Assembly (NCBI RefSeq): GCF_016783915.1 | Contig: NZ_JADHVT010000025.1 | Span: forward strand, 1-43,343 | Source: Acidovorax sp. | Lineage (GTDB): Bacteria > Pseudomonadota > Gammaproteobacteria > Burkholderiales > Burkholderiaceae_C | Reading direction: 5' to 3' | Length of the DNA: 43,343 nucleotides | Shown here: positions 9,196 through 16,428 of the stretch, in pieces | Layout of the letters: the number at the start of each line of letters is the position of its first letter | Position numbering within the stretch: the stretch's first letter is position 1 | Notes under the pieces: generated by a model | What the model was told of the DNA's origin: nothing | Database searches by the model: none | The model's input: the letters and a program-made list of their open reading frames with translations, nothing else | Translations under genes and position numbers: made by a program

Positions 9196-9455
9196 TGAGA
9201 AATGTCAATTGCATGACGTTGGGCAGATTGTGTTGGGCGGTGATAGCCCCTGGCAAATTCAAAAAATTTCTATCAGCTCATCGATTTTTTCCATGCACTT
9301 CATTGGGGAGAGTCGAACCAACTTGGTGCCGAGGGAAAACCCTGGGAGGGAATTTACGGGTAAACCCTGACACCAACGAATCCCTGGATTGCAGGAAAAA
9401 ATGGCATGCGCCGCGCACACCCGACAGGGTGCACCGAAGCTTTTTGACGAAAGGC
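9196..9455 (-). promoter_or_regulatory. Probable control region of the DUF1445-TRAP-oxoprolinase operon
   Basis: This 260-bp gap lies between the LysR stop and the DUF1445 start, both minus strand. It holds TGATAG (9241-9246) and CTATCA (9270-9275) as inverted arms around an AT-rich core that itself contains AAATT/AATTT, a plausible LysR-type target about 50-80 bp from the start. Further upstream are two palindrome-like copies of one motif, AGGGAAAACCCT (9332-9343) and GGGTAAACCC (9358-9367), with centres 25 bp apart. No confident -35/-10 pair was found. Confidence 0.4.
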
Positions 9456-10367
9456 TCAGCCCTTGCGAGGGCGGCGGACTGGCGCGGGCTGTTGCTGCTC
9501 AATGAAGTCCAGCGCCGACCGCACCACGGCCTCCATGGCGGGTGACGAGGGGTCTTCGCGGTAGCTCACATGGATGGGCAGCGGCCGCAGTGCGGTGTCG
9601 CAAGCCAGTGCACGCAGGTCGGGGAACGCGAGCAGGCGCTGCACTGCCAGGCGCGGCAAAGTGGCCACACCAAAGCCGCCCTGCACCAGCTGCACCATCG
9701 CAGAAATCGACGAGATGGTGTGCACGCAACGCGGCTCTACCTGGGCCTGGCGCAGCGTATCGAGAAGGGACACGTGCGGCTGCGAGCCACGCTGAAACGT
9801 CAGGATGTCAGCGCCTGCAAAGTCTTCCAGCGCATAGCGGCGCTTGCGGTGCGTCTTGCTGTTGCCCACGAACACCATCTCCATGGGCGTCACCGCCTGG
9901 CTGCGGATGCCATCCGCGGCCGCCGGCAGGGCTGCGAAAACGGCATCCAGCGTGCCGCGGCGGATCTGGTCGAGCAACACGGGGGTGGTCTCGACCGTCA
10001 GCTCTAGCTCCAGCAACGGGTTGTCCTTGCGCAGCTGTTCCACCCACGGAATGAGCCACGAGTGCAGTACCGATTCGATGGCGCCCAGACGAATCGATAC
10101 TTCCAAAGGGCCGCCTGATCCCATCTCGGTCTTGAGCTGGCGCTGTAGCTCCAGCATGCGCTTGGCGTACACCAGGAACCGGGCACCGGCCACCGTGAGC
10201 TTGAAGTGCTTGTCACGCCGGTCCAGCAACAGCACGCCCAGCTCCTCTTCGAGTGCGGAGATGCGGCTGGACATCGCGGACTGGGTCAGGAAAAGCTTCT
10301 CGGCGGCGCGTGTCACGCTCTTGAGAGAGGCCACCCAGTAAAAGGCTTCGACAAAACGCAGGTTCAT
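9456..10367 (-). CDS. LysR-family transcriptional regulator
   Basis: A 303-residue regulator. The N-terminal winged helix-turn-helix is clear (residues 1-60: NLRFVEAFYWVASLKSVTRA, then AAEKLFLTQSAMSSRISALE), and an effector-binding domain covers about residues 90-295. The ATG at 10367 gives the canonical LysR N-terminus; the frame is open 49 codons further upstream but that extension shows no family features. There is no strong Shine-Dalgarno. The gene lies directly upstream of, and in the same direction as, the DUF1445-TRAP-oxoprolinase genes, so it most likely controls them in response to their substrate. The 253 bp to the Lrp gene (10368-10620) contains nothing I can name. Confidence 0.9.
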   Translation of the reverse strand: MNLRFVEAFYWVASLKSVTRAAEKLFLTQSAMSSRISALEEELGVLLLDRRDKHFKLTVAGARFLVYAKRMLELQRQLKTEMGSGGPLEVSIRLGAIESVLHSWLIPWVEQLRKDNPLLELELTVETTPVLLDQIRRGTLDAVFAALPAAADGIRSQAVTPMEMVFVGNSKTHRKRRYALEDFAGADILTFQRGSQPHVSLLDTLRQAQVEPRCVHTISSISAMVQLVQGGFGVATLPRLAVQRLLAFPDLRALACDTALRPLPIHVSYREDPSSPAMEAVVRSALDFIEQQQPAPVRRPRKG

Positions 10368-10620
10368 GGTGTTTTTCGGAAGGGCTGGGTGTGCCTGTGT
10401 ACCAACGGCTTTGCGCACTGCCCAGACGGGCGCACTGTGATGGTGCGCGGTGTCGGAATCCACATGCCTTTTTCCGGCAAACACCGCGCTGTAAAAGCCA
10501 TTGTGCCGTCGCATTTCAAGGACACAACGCAGAACTGCTCGCAGTGGGGGCGCTGGCTAAAAGTGCGTTGCCAGTTTTCTGCAAGGAACCTGTGGCGTCT
10601 TGCCACGCCACACCACCGGC

Positions 10621-11079
10621 CTACCCGGTGAACAAGGGCAGGTCTGCCTTCTTCAAGGTCCGCAGCACAAAGCTGGAGCGGCTGTGCCGTATGCCTTTGA
10701 TCTTGTAGAGCTTCTCGCGCAGCAGGCGCTCGTAATCGCGGGTGTCCTTGACGACGATGCGCAGCAGGTAGTCGTAGTCACCGGAGACCAGGTGCGCCTC
10801 GATCACTTCGGGAATGCTGGCCAGTGTCTCGCCAAACTTTTCGAGCGTGTTGTCGGAGTGGCTGTCGAGCGTGACCTGCACCAGCACCGTGTCGGCCAGG
10901 TCCAGCGACTGGGGGTTGATGCGCACCGTGTAGCCCTGGATGACACCGGCCTCTTCCATCTTTTTGATGCGCCCCCAGCAGGGCGACGGGCTCAAGCCCA
11001 CGGCCTGCCCTATCTCTTGCAGGCTGGCGCGAGCGTTGGCCTGCAAGACAGCGAGAATTTTTCTATCCAGTCGATCCAT
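10621..11079 (-). CDS. Lrp/AsnC-family transcriptional regulator
   Basis: A 152-residue protein of standard Lrp length. The N-terminal DNA-binding domain begins MDRLDRKILAVLQANARASL and continues with the helix-turn-helix (QEIGQAVGLSPSPCWGRIKK). The C-terminal RAM ligand-binding domain includes VIEAHLVSGDYDYLLRIVVK, the usual amino-acid-sensing segment. It is divergent from the TRAP-glycine-cleavage genes and lies upstream of the LysR gene. A perfect match to the E. coli Lrp consensus lies about 30-45 bp upstream of its start, suggesting autoregulation and possibly control of the divergent genes. The ligand is not known; an amino acid is expected. Confidence 0.92.
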   Translation of the reverse strand: MDRLDRKILAVLQANARASLQEIGQAVGLSPSPCWGRIKKMEEAGVIQGYTVRINPQSLDLADTVLVQVTLDSHSDNTLEKFGETLASIPEVIEAHLVSGDYDYLLRIVVKDTRDYERLLREKLYKIKGIRHSRSSFVLRTLKKADLPLFTG

Positions 11080-11090
11080 CGGCCGGATTA

Positions 11091-11160
11091 TTCAGCAAAT
11101 CATGCGAATGCAGAAAATTATTCTGCACATTCAGCGAAATGCACCAAGTTCAGCAAATTC
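11091..11160. promoter_or_regulatory. Lrp-type operator cluster upstream of the Lrp gene
   Basis: CAGAAAATTATTCTG at 11111-11125 fits the E. coli Lrp consensus YAGHAWATTWTDCTR at every position and is the core of a TGCAGAA/TTCTGCA inverted repeat. Around it are three direct copies of TTCAGCRAA, at 11091, 11130 and 11149. Spacings of 39 and 19 bp are close to whole helical turns, as expected for a wrapped Lrp multimer. Confidence 0.65.
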
Positions 11161-11526
11161 ATCTGCAACACCCGGCGCATACTTCTTCCATCAAGGCGCT
11201 CTTACCGGAGCGCACAAATTGACAAGGCCCCGGCTGGTTACCGCCAGCACGGGGCCCTTGGCATTCCAGATGCCTCCCCAGATTGAATAGCCGCTTGCAT
11301 CCGTCGGCTGCATGCGTCCTGTGTCCGAACCTCAGCGCCCCATTCCAAAGAGGTGTCGCCAATGCAACTGCAAACGCGGGGTTGACCAGTTGATAAGCAC
11401 GCTTACCAGCACAAACCCGGATGCCTGCGGCCATGCTGCACCGCCATAATTTGACTGAGGCCAGGGGTGGCTCTGCAAGGAGCCCAAGTGCCCCGTTCCC
11501 CTGCCCCAACATCAACAGGAGACACC
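11161..11526 (+). other. Intergenic region ahead of the second TRAP operon
   Basis: About 370 bp without a convincing gene. It contains an imperfect GC-rich hairpin (AAGGCCCCG near 11224 with CGGGGCCCTT ending at 11259) and a possible -10 element CATAAT at 11445-11450 without a good -35. AGGAGA stands ahead of dctP at 11527. A 40-codon minus-strand frame (11191-11313) lacks support. Confidence 0.4.
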
Positions 11527-12498
11527 ATGCAATTGACCAAACTCGTCGTTGGACTGAGCCTTGCGCTCGGCTTTGTGGCCACCGCTGCTGCGCAGACCAC
11601 TATGCGCATCAGCATCTCGACGGCCCAGAACTCCCACCAGGGTGTAGCCATCGACACGTTTGCCAAAGAGGTCGAAAAACGCACAGGGGGCCGTTACAAG
11701 GTACAGACCTTCTACAACGGTGCACTGGGTGGCGAGCGAGAGTCGATTGAAGCGGTGCAGCTGGGGACACAAGAGCTGGCGTTCAGTTCTACAGGCCCAG
11801 TGCCCAACTTTGTGCCTGAGACCAAGATCCTGGATGTCCCCTTCCTGTTCCGCGACAAGGCCCATGCACGCGCGGTGCTGGATGGACCCATCGGCCAGGA
11901 CCTGCTGTCCAAGTTCGATGCCAAGGGTTTCAAGGCGCTGGCATGGGCCGAGAACGGCTTCCGCCACATGACCAACAGCAAGCGCGACGTGAAAGAGCCC
12001 GGCGACCTGAAGGGCCTGAAGATGCGTACGATGGAGAACCCCGTGCACATCGCCGCTTACAAGGGCTTTGGCATCATCACCACGCCCATGGCCTTCCCTG
12101 AAGTGTTCACGGCGCTGCAACAAGGCACGGTGGACGGTCAGGAGAACCCGCTGTCCGTCATCATCTCGGCCAAGTTCGATCAGGTGCAAAAGCACCTGAC
12201 GCTCACCGGCCACGTCTATTCGCCCTGCATCTTCGTGATGAACAAGGCAGCTTTCGACAAGCTCTCGGCGGCCGACAAGCAGGCCTTCATTGACGCCGCC
12301 AAGGAAGGCACCAAGGCCAACCGTGCACGCGTGGACGAAGACGACGCCAAGGGCGTGGCCGACCTCCGCGCCAAGGGCATGACAGTGATCGACAACGTGG
12401 ACAAGGCCAAGTTTGTGGCGGCACTGGCCCCCGTCAACGCCGAGTTTGAAAAGCAGTTCGGCAAGGCTGCCATCGACAAGATCCGCGACGTCAAATAA
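11527..12498 (+). CDS. dctP: TRAP transporter solute-binding protein (DctP family)
   Basis: A 323-residue periplasmic binding protein. The signal peptide (MQLTKLVVGLSLALGFVATA) is probably cut after AAAQ. The family core is DLKGLKMRTMENPVHIAAYKG, whose arginine normally binds a substrate carboxylate, followed by FPEVFTALQQGTVDGQENPL, a hallmark of the DctP/SiaP group. It belongs to a different branch from the two binding proteins at 4.4-8.3 kb: it has the TVDGQENP motif that they lack. The ATG at 11527 is chosen because AGGAGA stands ahead and the signal peptide begins there. It is followed by a hairpin with T-run and then dctQM. The substrate is not identifiable, probably a C4-dicarboxylate or other small organic acid. 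Confidence 0.92.
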   Translation: MQLTKLVVGLSLALGFVATAAAQTTMRISISTAQNSHQGVAIDTFAKEVEKRTGGRYKVQTFYNGALGGERESIEAVQLGTQELAFSSTGPVPNFVPETKILDVPFLFRDKAHARAVLDGPIGQDLLSKFDAKGFKALAWAENGFRHMTNSKRDVKEPGDLKGLKMRTMENPVHIAAYKGFGIITTPMAFPEVFTALQQGTVDGQENPLSVIISAKFDQVQKHLTLTGHVYSPCIFVMNKAAFDKLSAADKQAFIDAAKEGTKANRARVDEDDAKGVADLRAKGMTVIDNVDKAKFVAALAPVNAEFEKQFGKAAIDKIRDVK

Positions 12499-12530
12499 TT
12501 CTGTTCATTGCTATTACCTTTGTAGCTGAC

Positions 12531-12566
12531 AACGCCCGTAGCCATTGCGCTATCGGGCGTTTTTAT
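12531..12566 (+). terminator. Terminator-like hairpin between dctP and dctQ
   Basis: AACGCCCG (12531-12538) pairs with CGGGCGTT (12554-12561), followed by a T-run to 12565. The 15-base loop is long for a strong terminator, so partial read-through into dctQM is likely and would give more binding protein than permease. The segment also resembles the dispersed AT-richer repeats noted elsewhere in the window. Confidence 0.65.
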
Positions 12567-12623
12567 TCTTGAACGATCGATGGTTCTGATCACCTCCCAC
12601 CTACCCATGGTTGGCACCGCCCC

Positions 12624-13118
12624 ATGAAAAACGCTTTTCTTACCTTTGAGCGATGGACCACCTTCATCGCCATGCTGGGCGCTTGCGCCATGCTGACCCT
12701 GGCTTCGGCCCTGGGTATGTTCCAGATCGTGACTCGCTTTGTGCTGGAGCAGCCTGCTGAATGGACCGAAGTGCTCATCCGCTTCAGCCTGATCTGGATG
12801 GTGTTCCTGGCCATTCCGGCCGCGTTTCGCCAGGGCGCGATGGTGAGTGTGGACGTGCTGTACCGCTGGAGTCCGCCGCGCATCAAACGGGTGCTGGACT
12901 GGGTGGTGACACTGGCAGCCCTGGTCCTCATCGGCATCATCATCTGGTACGGCTGGGACTATGCACGCCGGGGCGGCGTGCAAAGCATGGCCGGGCTGGA
13001 ATCCGTGTCCATGTTCTGGGCTTACCTCGCCATGCCTGTGGGTGGCCTTTTTTGTGTGGTCGGCATCATCGGCAACCTCATTGATCCCCTGCGTATGGAA
13101 CTGGAGACTGCTCAATGA
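12624..13118 (+). CDS. dctQ: TRAP transporter small permease subunit (DctQ family)
   Basis: A 164-residue inner-membrane protein with four hydrophobic helices (near residues 15-37, 45-65, 88-108 and 128-150). The DctQ segment is AIPAAFRQGAMVSVDVLYRW between helices 2 and 3, and EWTEVLIRFSLIWMVFL precedes it. Its stop overlaps the dctM start in an ATGA, so translation of the two permease subunits is coupled. Confidence 0.92.
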   Translation: MKNAFLTFERWTTFIAMLGACAMLTLASALGMFQIVTRFVLEQPAEWTEVLIRFSLIWMVFLAIPAAFRQGAMVSVDVLYRWSPPRIKRVLDWVVTLAALVLIGIIIWYGWDYARRGGVQSMAGLESVSMFWAYLAMPVGGLFCVVGIIGNLIDPLRMELETAQ

Positions 13119-14392
13119 GTTTGGTCATGATTTCAACGATGGTGCTGTGCTTTGCACTCACCGTCTCAGTGGCTGTGTCCATCGGTTTGGCTTCCATCCT
13201 GGGCATCCAGGCCTCCAATGCGAACATGCTCATCTCCGTCAAGGAGATGTTCGGAGCCATCAACAAGTTTCCTTTGGCAGCCATCCCCTTCTTCATCCTC
13301 GCGGGCAACCTGATGGAAACTGGCGGCATCTCGCGCCGTCTGGTGGAGTTTGCCAAGAGCATCGTCGGCGGTGTGCAGGGCGGCCTGCCCATGACCTGCG
13401 TGCTGACGTGCATGATCTTTGCTGCCGTGTCGGGCTCGTCGGTCGCCACTACGTTTGCGATTGGTGCCATCCTGATTCCGGCGCTCATCAAGCACGGCTA
13501 CCCCACGAGCTATGCGGCAGCGCTGCAAGCCACCAGCGCAGAGCTGGGTGTGATCATCCCGCCCTCCATCCCCATGATCCTGTACGGCGTGAGTGCCGAG
13601 GTGTCCATTGGCGAACTCTTCATCGCTGGCTTCGGCCCAGGGCTGCTCATCAGCGCCGCGCTGATGCTGTTTGTCTGGGTGTATTGCAAATACAAGGGCT
13701 GGGGCAAAAACGATGGTGATGGGCGCATGCCCTTTGGCAAGGCCACGCTGCAGGCGGGCTGGGCATTGCTGATGCCCGTGATCATCCTGGGCGGCATCTA
13801 TGGCGGTGTGTTCACCCCCACCGAGGCATCGGCCGTTGCAGTGTTCTATGCGTTGATCGTCGGCGTCGTGATCTACCGCGAGATCAAGCTCAAGGACCTG
13901 TTCGCCATTCTGCGCAAGTCGGCCATCTCGTCGGCGGTGATCATGTTCATCATTGCCAACGCCGGGTTGTTTGCGTTCCTGATCACGCGCGCTGGTGTGC
14001 CAGATGCCATCGGCCGCTGGCTGGAGGCTGTGCTGCAGTCCCCTGCCCTGTTCCTGCTGGGCGTGAACGCGGCGCTGTTCGTGATTGGCATGTTCATCGA
14101 GACCAGCGCGGCGATCATTGTGCTGGCCCCCATCCTGGCGCCTGTAGCGATGCATTTCGGTATTGATCCGGTGCACTTCGGTCTCATCATGGTGGTGAAC
14201 CTTGCGCTGGGCATGATCACGCCACCTTTTGGGGTCAACCTGTTCGCGGCATGCACCGTGGCCAGAATCTCGCTGGACCGGATCATCAAGCACCTGCTTC
14301 CCTTTGTCGGAGTGATTCTGGTGTGCCTGATGATCATCACCTATGTGCCATCGATCTCGCTGGCACTTCGGGATCTGGTCTACGCAAAGTAG
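13115..14392 (+). CDS. dctM: TRAP transporter large permease subunit (DctM family)
   Basis: A 425-residue polytopic inner-membrane protein. Family landmarks are FPLAAIPFFILAGNLMETGG, FAAVSGSSVATTFAIGAILI, ELGVIIPPSIPMILYGVSAE and MITPPFGVNLFAACTV, in the expected order. The start overlaps dctQ by four bases. The stop lies three bases from the first element of the glycine-riboswitch region, so the gcv promoter must overlap the end of this gene, or the gcv genes are partly read through from it. Confidence 0.94.
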   Translation: MSLVMISTMVLCFALTVSVAVSIGLASILGIQASNANMLISVKEMFGAINKFPLAAIPFFILAGNLMETGGISRRLVEFAKSIVGGVQGGLPMTCVLTCMIFAAVSGSSVATTFAIGAILIPALIKHGYPTSYAAALQATSAELGVIIPPSIPMILYGVSAEVSIGELFIAGFGPGLLISAALMLFVWVYCKYKGWGKNDGDGRMPFGKATLQAGWALLMPVIILGGIYGGVFTPTEASAVAVFYALIVGVVIYREIKLKDLFAILRKSAISSAVIMFIIANAGLFAFLITRAGVPDAIGRWLEAVLQSPALFLLGVNAALFVIGMFIETSAAIIVLAPILAPVAMHFGIDPVHFGLIMVVNLALGMITPPFGVNLFAACTVARISLDRIIKHLLPFVGVILVCLMIITYVPSISLALRDLVYAK

Positions 14393-14393
14393 T

Positions 14394-14399
14394 TAGAAT
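14394..14399 (+). promoter_or_regulatory. Candidate -10 element of the gcvTHP transcript
   Basis: TAGAAT matches five of six consensus -10 bases and overlaps the dctM stop region. Transcription would begin about 14406, which is exactly the 5' base of the first aptamer's P1 helix. No good -35 lies 16-18 bp upstream, so the promoter would be weak or activator-dependent. Confidence 0.45.
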
Positions 14400-14403
14400 C
14401 GCC

Positions 14404-14640
14404 GGGTCAGGAGAGAGTGCTCCGTCTTGTCCTCAGGACGCGCAGCACCGCCGAAGGCGCAGGCACCCGCCGAACGCTCAGGCAAAAGGACTGACAACCG
14501 CCCGCAGCGATGCGGGCGTTCCCTTGCTGGAGAGAGATGGCCCCACAGTAAAACTGTGTGCAGGCCATCCACCGAAGGAGCAAACCGCACGGCCAGCCAA
14601 GGCGCTGCGGTGAATCTCTCAGGTAAAGCGGACAGCAGGG
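14404..14640 (+). ncRNA. Tandem glycine riboswitch
   Basis: Two glycine aptamers in series. Aptamer I spans about 14406-14495: P1 arms GTCAG/CTGAC, the core CCGCCGAAGGCGCAGG, and CGCTCAGGCAAAAGGAC. Aptamer II spans about 14526-14636: P1 arms GCTG/CAGC, core CACCGAAGGAGCAA, and CTCTCAGGTAAAGCGGACAG. These are the conserved sequence blocks of the gcvT motif. The linker carries an 8-bp hairpin (CGCCCGCA/TGCGGGCG) closed by a GCGA tetraloop, in place of the very short linker usually described. It stands directly before gcvT and would sense excess glycine to turn on the glycine cleavage genes. Confidence 0.93.
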
Positions 14641-14688
14641 CAAATCCCGTGACCATCTTGGTGGTCGCGGCCCCCATTTGCCCCGGAG
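14638..14688 (+). promoter_or_regulatory. Riboswitch expression-platform hairpin next to the gcvT ribosome binding site
   Basis: GGGCAAAT (14638-14645) pairs with ATTTGCCC (14676-14683), enclosing a second stem CCGTGACCA/TGGTCGCGG. The gcvT Shine-Dalgarno GGAG (14685-14688) begins two bases after the helix. There is no T-run, so control is probably at translation. The three bases GGG at 14638-14640 can alternatively extend the aptamer II P1 helix by pairing with CCC at 14521-14523. Confidence 0.6.
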
Positions 14689-14694
14689 TCCGCC

Positions 14695-15837
14695 ATGTCA
14701 GCCACCGTCCCCCTGCTCACCACGCCCCTGAACGCCCTGCACATCGAACTGGGCGCCCGCATGGTGCCGTTTGCAGGCTATTCCATGCCCGTGCAATACC
14801 CCGCTGGCCTGATGGCCGAACACCAGCACACGCGCAGTGCTGCGGGCCTGTTCGATGTCTCGCACATGGGCCAGCTCAAACTCATCGGCGCCGGTGCCGC
14901 TGCAGCCTTTGAAACCCTGATGCCTGTAGACGTGATCGACCTGCCCGTGGGCAAACAGCGCTACGGCCTGCTGCTGACCGATGAGGGCACGATCATTGAT
15001 GACCTGATGTTCTTCAACCAGGGCGTGGTGAATGGCGAGCCCACCCTGTTTGTCATCGTGAACGGTGCTTGCAAGGTGGCCGATATCGCCCACATTCAGG
15101 CGCGCATCGGCCAGCGTTGCAAAGTGGTGCCCATGCCAGACCACGCCCTGCTAGCACTGCAGGGCCCACAGGCCGTCACCGCCCTCACCCGCCTGGCCCC
15201 CGGCGTGGAAAAGCTGGTGTTCATGACCGGTGGTGACTTCACGATTGCTGGCTGCGACTGCTTTGTGACCCGCAGCGGCTACACCGGCGAAGATGGTTTT
15301 GAAATCTCGGTGCCCGCCGCACAGGCCGACACCCTGGCCCGCGCCTTGCTGGCCCAGCCCGAAGTCAAACCCATTGGCCTGGGAGCGCGCAACTCGCTGC
15401 GTCTGGAGGCTGGCCTGTGCCTCTACGGCAACGACATCGACACCACCACCACGCCCCCCGAGGCCGCACTGAACTGGGCGATCCAGAAGGTGCGTCGCAC
15501 CGGGGGTGCGCGCGCTGGCGGCTTCCCTGGCGCAGACAAGGTGCTGGCGCAAATCGACAACCCCGCCAACCTGCCCCGCAAACGTGTCGGCCTGGTCGCG
15601 CTGGAACGTGTGCCCGTGCGCGAACACACCGAACTGCAAAGCACCGATGGCCAGAAGATCGGCGAAGTCACCAGCGGCCTGCTGGGCCCCACGGTGAACG
15701 AACCTGTGGCCATGGGCTATGTGGCGCCCGCCTTTGCCGCCATTGGCACCCGCGTCAATGCCATCGTGCGCGGCAGGGCCGTGCCCATGGAAGTGCGCGC
15801 CATGCCGTTCGTTCCAGCCAACTACTTTCGCGGTTGA
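14695..15837 (+). CDS. gcvT: Glycine cleavage system T protein (aminomethyltransferase)
   Basis: A 380-residue cytoplasmic enzyme that releases ammonia from the aminomethyl group carried on lipoyl-H protein and passes the one-carbon unit to tetrahydrofolate. Visible family features are MVPFAGYSMPVQYPAGLMAEH near the N-terminus, LFDVSHMGQ, SRSGYTGEDGFEI-type sequence (here TRSGYTGEDGFEI) and LRLEAGLCLYGNDID. Full length for the family. GGAG precedes the ATG, next to the riboswitch hairpin. It is the first gene of gcvT-gcvH-gcvP, 86 bp before gcvH. Confidence 0.96.
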   Translation: MSATVPLLTTPLNALHIELGARMVPFAGYSMPVQYPAGLMAEHQHTRSAAGLFDVSHMGQLKLIGAGAAAAFETLMPVDVIDLPVGKQRYGLLLTDEGTIIDDLMFFNQGVVNGEPTLFVIVNGACKVADIAHIQARIGQRCKVVPMPDHALLALQGPQAVTALTRLAPGVEKLVFMTGGDFTIAGCDCFVTRSGYTGEDGFEISVPAAQADTLARALLAQPEVKPIGLGARNSLRLEAGLCLYGNDIDTTTTPPEAALNWAIQKVRRTGGARAGGFPGADKVLAQIDNPANLPRKRVGLVALERVPVREHTELQSTDGQKIGEVTSGLLGPTVNEPVAMGYVAPAFAAIGTRVNAIVRGRAVPMEVRAMPFVPANYFRG

Positions 15838-15923
15838 TTTCGCGGGCGGCAGCGCACAGATGCGGTCCGCGCCCGCTACATTGCTGATTCCTTTATTTAT
15901 CCCGTTTGCTTGAGGAGCTTCCC

Positions 15924-16298
15924 ATGACGATCAAATTCTCCAAAGACCACGAGTGGATCAACGCCGCTGATGCCAACGCCTCGGTGGTGGGTATCACCGT
16001 TCACGCGCAGGACGCGCTGGGCGATGTGGTGTTTGTGGACCTGCCCGAAGTGGGCAAAAGCTTTACCCAGGGCGAAGTGGCCGGTGTCGTCGAATCCGTG
16101 AAGGCCGCCGCCGACGTGTACATGCCCGTCACCGGCGAAGTGGTGGAAGTGAACGAAGCCCTGCGTGCCGACCCATCGCTGGCCAACAGCGACCCGCTGG
16201 GCGCTGGCTGGTTCTTCAAGGTCAAGCTGGCCGATGCCAGCCAGCTCGACGCCTTGCTGGACGAAGCCACGTACACCGAGTTCGCCAAGAACGCCTGA
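15924..16298 (+). CDS. gcvH: Glycine cleavage system H protein (lipoyl carrier)
   Basis: A 124-residue carrier protein that shuttles the aminomethyl intermediate between the P, T and L proteins on a lipoyl-lysine arm. The attachment site is K60 in [13 protein letters not shown], inside the standard lipoyl hammerhead. The ATG at 15924 is chosen: GAGGAG lies six bases upstream and the protein begins [11 protein letters not shown] as in the family; an earlier in-frame start would add only six atypical residues. Confidence 0.97.
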   Translation: MTIKFSKDHEWINAADANASVVGITVHAQDALGDVVFVDLPEVGKSFTQGEVAGVVESVKAAADVYMPVTGEVVEVNEALRADPSLANSDPLGAGWFFKVKLADASQLDALLDEATYTEFAKNA

Positions 16299-16325
16299 CA
16301 CCGATCGTTCTCCAGGGCATGGCGC

Positions 16326-16355
16326 CGTGCCATGCCGTGCCATGCCCTGCCCTGC
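16326..16355. repeat. Pentanucleotide tandem repeat in the gcvP leader
   Basis: Six consecutive 5-bp units of the form CNTGC (CGTGC, CATGC, CGTGC, CATGC, CCTGC, CCTGC) lie between gcvH and gcvP, about 75 bp before the gcvP start. Such tracts can change length by slippage. Here a change would alter the leader length, not the gcvP reading frame. Confidence 0.6.
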
Positions 16356-16428
16356 CTGCGCACTACCCATGTGCAAGCGCCCTACCCCGGCATTGCCCCC
16401 AACCCGCTGCGACCTACGAGACTGCCCC

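Noticed and set aside
11191-11313. A 40-codon minus-strand frame in the dctP upstream gap
   Set aside because: Only a poorly spaced AGGA ahead of the ATG and no family resemblance; part of it coincides with a GC-rich hairpin.
11382-11410. TTGACC at 11382 as -35 box of the dctP promoter
   Set aside because: No acceptable -10 element 16-18 bp downstream.
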